A stretch of DNA of 11,210 bases from an uncultured Clostridia bacterium (lineage in GTDB: Bacteria; Bacillota; Clostridia; Oscillospirales; Acutalibacteraceae). The notes under the pieces were generated by a model that saw only the letters and a list, made by a program, of their open reading frames with translations, was not told the DNA's origin and made no database searches. The stretch spans positions 1 through 11,210 of the forward strand of contig CAMHOI010000019.1 in assembly GCA_946186725.1 (NCBI GenBank), in the 5' to 3' direction. The position numbers and the translations under genes were made by a program. Numbering within the stretch: the stretch's first letter is position 1; every line of letters begins with the position of its first letter. Positions 1 to 5,287 of the stretch are shown here, piece by piece.

Positions 1-218
1 ACGTCAAAGGAAAGCGTGGCGTAGGAGCCGACGTACTTTCTGGCGCCCGTGACGGCGGCCTTGTTGGCGTAGAAACGGATGCCGATGCTGTCGCTGAGGA
101 CAAGGTCGGCGCCGCTGAAGCCGACGGACACGTCCACCGCGGACGCCGAGAGAGGCAGGCACACCGCGATCAGCACGACCGCCAGCAGGAGCGACAATAT
201 GCGGAAAAGTGCTTTCAT
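1..218 (-). CDS. Secreted protein of unknown function, N-terminal part (cut by left edge)
   Basis: Only the first 72 or so codons are in the window; the 3' part runs off the left edge. The ATG at 218-216 follows AGGAG by seven bases. The first 27 residues form a clear signal peptide: MKALFR, a hydrophobic core rich in L/V/A, and a likely cleavage after ASA. The mature start, VDVSVGFSGADLVLSDSIGI, followed by RFYANKA, resembles the opening of extracellular proteins I associate with gut Clostridia that carry an 'L-x-D-S-I-G-x-x-F' motif. I know no function for that motif. It is the last visible gene of the lipoprotein operon. The TAG stop of the upstream gene overlaps its AGGAG, so translation is probably coupled. 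It has no lipobox, unlike the three genes before it, so it is either released or anchored by a C-terminal domain outside the window. Confidence 0.75.
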   Translation of the reverse strand, partial: MKALFRILSLLLAVVLIAVCLPLSASAVDVSVGFSGADLVLSDSIGIRFYANKAAVTGARKYVGSYATLSFD

Positions 219-231
219 AACGATTCTCCTA
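219..231 (-). promoter_or_regulatory. Ribosome binding site overlapping the upstream stop codon
   Basis: On the minus strand the sequence reads TAGGAGAATCGTT before the ATG at 218. The TAG that ends the upstream lipoprotein gene shares its AG with the AGGAG Shine-Dalgarno of the next gene. A terminating ribosome would sit on the initiation site, which suggests translational coupling. Confidence 0.6.
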
Positions 232-1401
232 TCTTACGGGGCGAAGGAGTTCGCCCTTGATGCCCAACAGCTGCTGGACTTTTTCCGTGTCCATGACGGT
301 ATCGTAGGCGCGGGGTCCGACGGTATGGCCGAAAATGACGCGCGGACTGGTGTCCAGCAGGTAGTTGTAGCCGGAATAGGCCTGCTTAATGTCGTTTGAG
401 CCGGAGGACAGATAGCAGTCGATGCCTACGGCGCCCACCAGCTTGCCCGCCATTTTCCCTTCCTTGATCCAGGCGACGTAGGAGGAGGCCATGCCCGTCA
501 CCGAACTGCCCTCCGCGTGCGCGAAGGAACCCCAGAAGTGCAGGACCGCACCCTTGGCGCCTTTGTCGCGGTAGGCGGTGGCGTTGAGGTCGGCGCCCGT
601 CATGGTGACCTCAATGTGGTCGTCGGCAAGATTCAGATTCTCGCGCGGGAGTTTATGCGTGCCGGTCCCCGCTTCCCAGGGAAGGTGAAAAACGTCGACG
701 GGGTTGTCGGGGAAGGAACGCTCGTCTCCGATATACCAGTCCTTGTCCTTGGTCTTGAGCAGGATGCAGATGCGGCCCAGACAGACGGTAAAGGTCTCCG
801 TGTCGGCGATGGACGTTTCCTCGTTGCGGTAGATGGCGGCGATGGGAAGAAAGCGTTTCCGGTCGCTGATGGCATAGGCCATGTTCTCCGGGTTGACCCG
901 CGTCGTCATGAAGGTCTGCGCCTCGCTGGGCAGATTCATGGACATGAAGACGGGGTCGTTGAGCAGGGCCACAGGAACCTCGCCGGTGAAGGGGTCGGGG
1001 TTGTGCATGGTATTGATCTCGCGGAATTCCTTCCACTTGACGGTACCGCTTCCCTTGCAGGGGACGGCTGTGATGCGCCGGAGGGTGTCCGCGTCCACCA
1101 GATAGGGGCCGCCCTCAATGAGGTAGCCCTTGGCGTCGGCGGGGAAGCAGGCGGACAAGTCGTCCGAGAAGGAGAGATTGAGGTGATCGAGCATGTTGCG
1201 CACGATGACGTATCCGTTCTCGTCCGTCAGAGGCAGGTCCTCCTGCGCGGAGGAGTCCCCGGCCGATTCTCCGGCCGACGAGGACGCCGCGGCGCTTGCC
1301 GCGCTGCTCGCGCTCCCCGTTTCGCCGCCCGTGCAGGCGGTCAGAGAGAGGATGAGCGCGAGGATGAGGAACATACTGATCGGGGTTGTCATGCGTTTCA
1401 T
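229..1401 (-). CDS. Lipoprotein of unrecognised family, third tandem paralogue (390 aa)
   Basis: I do not recognise this family. The chosen ATG (MKRMTTP) at 1401 follows AAAGGAG by eight bases. Further upstream the frame stays open but overlaps the neighbouring gene and lacks a signal peptide. Residues 1-22 are a lipoprotein signal with lipobox LTAC, giving a lipidated Cys23. Residues 24-55 are a Ser/Ala/Gly/Glu linker. The folded part (about 60-390) shares with both upstream paralogues CFPxDAxG (C85), PCxGxG (C115), LNDPxxxSM and PSE (about 147-160), TVCLGR (C207), LTGAD-like and LHFWG (about 266-291), and a tail FGHTVGPRAYDTVMD (357-371). It carries a seven-residue extension (GELLRPV-type) after the LLG where the others stop. 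It is closest to the paralogue at 2585-3841, including a 63-nt block nearly identical in DNA. It is probably a surface lipoprotein with a binding or enzymatic domain; I cannot say which. Confidence 0.9.
   Translation of the reverse strand: MKRMTTPISMFLILALILSLTACTGGETGSASSAASAAASSSAGESAGDSSAQEDLPLTDENGYVIVRNMLDHLNLSFSDDLSACFPADAKGYLIEGGPYLVDADTLRRITAVPCKGSGTVKWKEFREINTMHNPDPFTGEVPVALLNDPVFMSMNLPSEAQTFMTTRVNPENMAYAISDRKRFLPIAAIYRNEETSIADTETFTVCLGRICILLKTKDKDWYIGDERSFPDNPVDVFHLPWEAGTGTHKLPRENLNLADDHIEVTMTGADLNATAYRDKGAKGAVLHFWGSFAHAEGSSVTGMASSYVAWIKEGKMAGKLVGAVGIDCYLSSGSNDIKQAYSGYNYLLDTSPRVIFGHTVGPRAYDTVMDTEKVQQLLGIKGELLRPVR
880..942. repeat. 63-nt block nearly identical to 3227-3289
   Basis: This block matches 3227-3289 at 61 of 63 positions; the two differences are adjacent, at 902-903. 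It encodes the segment around PSEAQTFMT..RVNPENM in two paralogous lipoproteins. The flanking sequence is clearly more diverged, and the middle paralogue (about 2056-2118) is much less similar here. Confidence 0.85.
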
Positions 1402-1429
1402 GATAAGAGCTCCTTTCCGTTGCTGCGGA

Positions 1430-2572
1430 TCAATGGAGACCGAGCAGTTTCTGCACGGTCGCGGTGTCCATGACTTCGTCGTAACGCGCGGGTCCGACGG
1501 TGTGGCCGATGAGGGTCTGTGGTTCGGTGCGAACAAGGCGGTTGTAGCCCACGTAGGCCTGCATGATCTTGCCCGCAGGCGTATACCAGTCGGCGGCGAC
1601 GGTGGCGACCAGCTTGCCGACCGCGGCCTCCTCCTTGACCCAGACGCGGTAGGCGGACACGATCCCCTTCGCCTCGGGCCCGCTGATATGGACGAAGGAG
1701 CCCCAGAAGTGCAGGCAGGCGCCGTCGGCTCCCTTGGCGCGGCCGTCGCCGCCGTTGAAGTCGGCGCCCGTCAGGGTGACCTCAACGTGGTCGTCCGTCT
1801 TCAGCACGCGCTCGGCGGGCACGACGGCGACCCCCAGCTTTCGCTCCAGCTCCCAGGGCAAATAGTAGAGGCGGTCGGGACTGGTGGGGAAGGGACGGTC
1901 ATCCCCCAAAAACCAGCCGTCCTCGTCCTTGGCGACCAGACTGATGCGCCCCAGGCAGACGGTGAAGGTTTCGCTGTCGTCGATTTCGGCCTTGGTGTTG
2001 GGGTAGATGGCGCCGATGGCAAGAACTCGGTTGGCGTCGGCCGGATAGTAGGCCATGTTCTGCGCATTGACCCGCTCGGCGCGCACGGTGACCCCTTCAC
2101 TGGGCATGCACATGGACAAAAAGATGGGGTCGTTGAGTTTGGAAACGGGGATGACCCCGTCGAACTGCTCGGGGTTGCCGTTGCCGGCGTAGGCGTTGAA
2201 ATCCCGCCAGAGGAGCGATCCCCTCCCTTTGCAGGGAGAGGCGACCACGCGCCGCAGTGCGTCGGCGTCCAGCTGATAGGGCCTGGAACTGCCCTCCACG
2301 ATGTAACCCTTGGCGTCCTCGGGAAAGCAGCGGGTATGGTCGTCCATGACGCCCAGGCCCAGGTTGAGACGGATGTTTTCAACGATGGCCCAGCCGGCTT
2401 CGTCATATTCGGGCAGTTTTCCCTCTTGGGAAGAGGTCGTCCCGGAAGACGCCGCGAGCACGGATGAGGCCGCCTCGCTCTGCGCGGACGGGCTGCTCTC
2501 GCAGGCGCAAAGGCAGAGACAGAGCGCCAGTATCAGCGCGGCGCATCGCACCGGAAGGGTGCCTTTCATCAT
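1430..2572 (-). CDS. Lipoprotein of unrecognised family, second tandem paralogue (380 aa)
   Basis: Same unrecognised family as its neighbours. The start has two consecutive ATGs (2572 and 2569) after GAAGGAGGAGG. The second gives the better spacing, so the true protein may be 379 residues. The signal peptide ends in LCAC with lipidated Cys24, in an unusually Cys-rich hydrophobic core (C10, C18, C20, C22). Residues 25-52 are a Ser/Ala/Gln linker. Family landmarks are RCFPEDAKGY (C82), PCKGRG (C114), KLNDPIFLSM (about 145-154), TVCLGR (C206), EVTLTGADFN (about 264-273), LHFWGSF (287-293) and the tail IGHTVGPARYDEVMD (355-369) ending at LLGLH. It is the most divergent of the three: the PSEAQTFMT block of the other two reads PSEGVTVRA here. 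It starts 12 bp after the first paralogue's stop and ends 28 bp before the third. Confidence 0.9.
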   Translation of the reverse strand: MMKGTLPVRCAALILALCLCLCACESSPSAQSEAASSVLAASSGTTSSQEGKLPEYDEAGWAIVENIRLNLGLGVMDDHTRCFPEDAKGYIVEGSSRPYQLDADALRRVVASPCKGRGSLLWRDFNAYAGNGNPEQFDGVIPVSKLNDPIFLSMCMPSEGVTVRAERVNAQNMAYYPADANRVLAIGAIYPNTKAEIDDSETFTVCLGRISLVAKDEDGWFLGDDRPFPTSPDRLYYLPWELERKLGVAVVPAERVLKTDDHVEVTLTGADFNGGDGRAKGADGACLHFWGSFVHISGPEAKGIVSAYRVWVKEEAAVGKLVATVAADWYTPAGKIMQAYVGYNRLVRTEPQTLIGHTVGPARYDEVMDTATVQKLLGLH

Positions 2573-2584
2573 GCCTCCTCCTTC

Positions 2585-3841
2585 TTATCGCAAGCCGAGG
2601 ATGGCCTGCACCTTCGCGGTGTCCATGAGCGCGTCGTAGCGTTTGGGCCCGACGTTGTGCCCGATGACGATGCGCTCCTGCGTGGTCAGCAGATGGTTGT
2701 AGCCGGAAAAGGCCTGGTCGATCTTCTCCTTGCCGTTTTCAGTGCCGTACCAGTCGACGCCGATGGCGGCGACGACCTTGCCCACCATCTCGGGCTCCTT
2801 GATCCGGGCGCGGTAAGAGGCGACCAGCCCCTCCACGTCCTTGCCCGACCGGGTCCACCGCCGACCCCAGAAGTGAAGCACGCATCCCTTGGCGCCCTTG
2901 CTGCGCCAGTCCGCGTAGGCGGTGCCGTTGAGCTCGGCGCCCGTGAGCGTGATCTCAATATGGTCGTTTTTGACGTCGTTGTAACGGTCGTCGGGCACCT
3001 GATAGACGGAAAACTTCCCCGTCCACGGCAGGGCGTAGAGATCGCGCGGATCGTTGGGCGCGTAGCGGTCGCCCACCGCGGTCCAGGCGTTGCCGGCCGT
3101 CTTGACGGCGGCGACCGTGCGGCCCAGGCAGATGGTGACGCGGTCGCTGTCCTTCAGCGCGGCGCCGGTGTTGCGATAGATGGCGCCGATGAGCTGAAAC
3201 TGCTTGTATTTGGGATCGTAGAGGGTCATGTTCTCCGGGTTGACCCGCCACGTCATGAAGGTCTGCGCCTCGCTGGGCAGATTCATGGAGACGTAGATGG
3301 GGTCGTTGAGCTTGGAGGCAGGGATGACACCGGTGAAGAGATCGTCGTTGTCGGTGGAGTGAAGGACGGAAAAGTCCTTCCACACCACAGCGCCGTCTCC
3401 CGTGCAGGGGGTCCGCACGATCCGGCGCAGGGTGTCGGCGTCGACCTTGTAGGTCCCGCCGTTGATGAGGAATCCCTCAGCGTCGGAGGGGAAACAGATC
3501 GAAACGTCTCCCGAGGGAGAGAGCCCTTCCGACTGGATCGCCGCCCGCACGTCATACCAGTGGATGGGAGACGGTGAAGAGGTCGCCGAGGCGGCGCCGG
3601 GAAGCGGCTCGGAGGCAGGGGACGCCAAAGAGGCGGCGGGCGACGTCTGCTCGGAGCCGGAAGCGGATACGGACGTGGATACGGACGTGCCCTCTTCTTC
3701 GCCGGCCGGGGCGGAGGAGGCGCCGACAGACGACGCCTCCGCCGTGCGGGAGGAAACGCCGGAAGCTTCGCCGCCCGGAGCCGTCGCACAGGCGCCGAGA
3801 AACGTCAAAAGCATGAGAAACAGCACTGCCGTCCGTTTCAA
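2585..3841 (-). CDS. Lipoprotein of unrecognised family, first tandem paralogue (418 aa, TTG start)
   Basis: Promoter-proximal gene of the operon. The start chosen is TTG at 3841-3839, eight bases after GGAGG, which places MKRTAV and a signal peptide ending in the lipobox LGAC at the N-terminus (lipidated Cys18). ATGs upstream in the same frame sit in or next to the predicted promoter and give an atypical N-terminus. A long low-complexity Ser/Ala/Pro/Thr/Glu linker (about 19-93) should hold the domain away from the membrane. The folded part carries ICFPSDAEGF (C117), PCTGDG (C146), KLNDPIYVSMNLPSEAQTFM (about 177-196), TICLGR (C238), EITLTGAELN, LHFWG and the tail IGHNVGPKRYDALMD (393-407). 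The three family cysteines are all present. The function is unknown. A ligand-binding or cell-wall-associated role is possible but is only inference from the lipoprotein topology. Confidence 0.88.
   Translation of the reverse strand: MKRTAVLFLMLLTFLGACATAPGGEASGVSSRTAEASSVGASSAPAGEEEGTSVSTSVSASGSEQTSPAASLASPASEPLPGAASATSSPSPIHWYDVRAAIQSEGLSPSGDVSICFPSDAEGFLINGGTYKVDADTLRRIVRTPCTGDGAVVWKDFSVLHSTDNDDLFTGVIPASKLNDPIYVSMNLPSEAQTFMTWRVNPENMTLYDPKYKQFQLIGAIYRNTGAALKDSDRVTICLGRTVAAVKTAGNAWTAVGDRYAPNDPRDLYALPWTGKFSVYQVPDDRYNDVKNDHIEITLTGAELNGTAYADWRSKGAKGCVLHFWGRRWTRSGKDVEGLVASYRARIKEPEMVGKVVAAIGVDWYGTENGKEKIDQAFSGYNHLLTTQERIVIGHNVGPKRYDALMDTAKVQAILGLR
3227..3289. repeat. 63-nt block nearly identical to 880-942
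   Basis: Partner of the block at 880-942, in direct orientation, 61 of 63 bases identical. It lies inside the first paralogous lipoprotein gene and encodes its PSEAQTFMTWRVNPENM segment. Confidence 0.85.
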
Positions 3842-3853
3842 AGCAATCCCTCC
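3842..3853 (-). promoter_or_regulatory. Shine-Dalgarno that decides the TTG start
   Basis: The minus strand reads GGAGGGATTGCT and then TTG AAA CGG. GGAGG lies eight bases from the TTG, whereas no comparable site precedes the ATGs further upstream. The signal peptide begins exactly at this TTG. Confidence 0.7.
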
Positions 3854-3875
3854 CACGACGTTCATACTCATCATA

Positions 3876-3903
3876 ATAATACCACGGGGCCGCGCACAGC
3901 CAA
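3876..3903 (-). promoter_or_regulatory. Candidate promoter of the lipoprotein operon
   Basis: The minus strand has TTGGCT (3903-3898), a 16-bp spacer and TATTAT (3881-3876) preceded by TGG, an extended -10. The predicted transcript would start near 3869, about 28 bases before the TTG start. It is the only promoter-like site I see in the 134-bp gap upstream of the operon. Confidence 0.5.
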
Positions 3904-3930
3904 GAGGACATTCTTCTGCAAAATCAGCAC

Positions 3931-3961
3931 AAAAACAATGCGGCTTTCCCCTGCGGGAAGG
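3931..3961 (-). terminator. Weak candidate terminator after the GH1 gene
   Basis: On the minus strand, CCTTCCC and GGGAAAG flank a four-base loop (3944-3961) and can pair with one mismatch. After five bases come TTGTTTTT (3938-3931). The stem is imperfect and the T-run is offset, so it may terminate poorly. Some readthrough from the glycosidase operon into the lipoprotein operon is possible. Confidence 0.3.
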
Positions 3962-3975
3962 ACGGCCCCGATGGG

Positions 3976-5274
3976 TCACTTCAGGATGGGGAGATCCTTC
4001 AGGCGCGGCATCTCGGAGAGATATTTCCGCAGCATCTCGGGCCGGAAACCGTTGTGCTCGATGATCTCCTTATAGAAATAGGCGCTCGGCTTGGGGGTGC
4101 GCTTGAAGTCGTGCTCCCGGTCGACCTCGACCAGCCCGAATTTGGGAATGAAGGTCCACCACTCGTAGTTGTCCAGCAGGGACCAGTAGAGGTAGCCCCG
4201 CACGTCGACGCCCGCCCGGATGGCGTAGCTCAAGGCGCAGAGATACTCGGTCAGATAGGCGATGCGGAAGGCGTCGTCCTCGCAGGCGCAGCCGTTTTCG
4301 GTGATGTAGACGGGTTTATCCATCAGCCGGGTGAGGGTGTGAACCATGCACTCGGGGTAGAACTCGTCCAGATAGAAATTCATGGGCAGCATCCGCGTTT
4401 CGGTGAAGGGGTAGCGCGCGCCGCCGAGCTTCTCCTTGCGGGCGTCGATCATGCTGCGGGTGTAGAGGTTGATCGACCAGTAGTCGACGGTATCCTTGAG
4501 CTCCTTGTCCAGCACCGCGTCCTTGTGGGGCAGGACCAGCTCTCCCGTGCGCATGGCGTGGAAGAAGAATTCGTGATTGATGACGTCCAGATAGTCCACC
4601 AGCGCCCGGTCAAAGGGGTCGCCGGCGCGGTTGGGATAGTACTGAACGAAGGCGTGGGCCGAACTGACAGGCGCGTTGGAATACTTCTTGATGATATGGT
4701 AGCCGCGCGCGTGAAAGAAAACGGAGTTGAATTTGAAGTCGAGTTTGTCCTGGGAAGAACCGAGGTTGAATTCGTTGATCACGTTCCAGAAATCGACATA
4801 CGGCGCGATCTGCGGGAGCAGGAAGTCGAGGTATCGCTCAAAGTATTTGAGGTTTTCGAGGTCAAGGAAGCCGTTTTTCTGCTCGAACCAGAGGGGGACG
4901 GAGAAGTGGACGAGGGTGACGAAGGTTTGGATGCCCTTTTCCTTGAGCAGGCACAGCTCCTCAAGGTAATGGTCGACCTCGGCCTGCACGAAATGCCCCT
5001 CCTCGGGTTCGATGCGGGCCCATTCGATGCCGAAACGGAAGGCCCGATGCCCCAAATCCTCCAGCAGAGCAATGTCCTCCCGGAACATGTTGTAGGAGTT
5101 GCAGGCCGCGCCCGAGATCTCGGCGCGGTCGGGGTAGAGCTTGAGCTTTTCCTGCTCGTGGAACCAGTTGCTGCTGTGGACGTTGTTGCCCTCGATCTGA
5201 TGAGCGGCAGTAGAGGAGCCCCACAGAAAACCCTCAGGGAATGAAAACTCCTTGATGTTGAAAATGTCGACCAC
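3976..5274 (-). CDS. Glycoside hydrolase family 1 beta-glycosidase (432 aa)
   Basis: A retaining beta-glycosidase, probably a beta-glucosidase or beta-galactosidase, acting on the non-reducing end of short beta-linked oligosaccharides. Visible GH1 landmarks are FPEGFLWGSSTAAHQIEG near the N-terminus (Q26), VTLVHFSVPLW (H123), WNVINEFN with acid/base Glu168, SINLYTRS (about 267-274), ITENG with nucleophile Glu326, and WSLLDNYEWW (E371, W372) followed by FGLVEVD. The Glu-Trp pair fits an unphosphorylated sugar; the Ser/Lys/Tyr set of 6-phospho-beta-glycosidases is not evident. The acid/base motif is N-E-F rather than the usual N-E-P. The length is slightly short for GH1. No signal peptide, so it should be cytoplasmic. 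It starts at GTG 5274, seven bases after GGAGG, only two bases after the GH3 stop: a tight two-gene operon. The exact substrate cannot be read from sequence. Confidence 0.93.
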   Translation of the reverse strand: MVDIFNIKEFSFPEGFLWGSSTAAHQIEGNNVHSSNWFHEQEKLKLYPDRAEISGAACNSYNMFREDIALLEDLGHRAFRFGIEWARIEPEEGHFVQAEVDHYLEELCLLKEKGIQTFVTLVHFSVPLWFEQKNGFLDLENLKYFERYLDFLLPQIAPYVDFWNVINEFNLGSSQDKLDFKFNSVFFHARGYHIIKKYSNAPVSSAHAFVQYYPNRAGDPFDRALVDYLDVINHEFFFHAMRTGELVLPHKDAVLDKELKDTVDYWSINLYTRSMIDARKEKLGGARYPFTETRMLPMNFYLDEFYPECMVHTLTRLMDKPVYITENGCACEDDAFRIAYLTEYLCALSYAIRAGVDVRGYLYWSLLDNYEWWTFIPKFGLVEVDREHDFKRTPKPSAYFYKEIIEHNGFRPEMLRKYLSEMPRLKDLPILK

Positions 5275-5287
5275 GGTTATCCCTCCC
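5275..5287 (-). promoter_or_regulatory. GH1 ribosome binding site inside the end of the GH3 gene
   Basis: GGGAGGGATAACC precedes the GTG start of the GH1 gene. The GGGAGGG is formed by the last codons of the GH3 gene, and its TAA stop lies between the site and the start, so the two genes are probably translationally coupled. Confidence 0.6.

Noticed and set aside
1402..1536. 45-residue N-terminal extension of the third lipoprotein
   Set aside because: It overlaps the preceding gene and would bury the signal peptide; the inner ATG has AAAGGAG and a lipobox at the expected distance.
517..3577. Long plus-strand open frames across 517-1473, 1193-2467 and 2657-3577
   Set aside because: They lie antisense to the three paralogous lipoprotein genes, show GC-rich shadow composition (runs of V, G, H, D), and have no ribosome binding sites or family motifs.
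3976..5274. GH1 gene as a 6-phospho-beta-glucosidase
   Set aside because: The Glu-Trp pair (E371, W372) of non-phospho enzymes is present, and the phosphate-binding Ser/Lys/Tyr pattern is not apparent.
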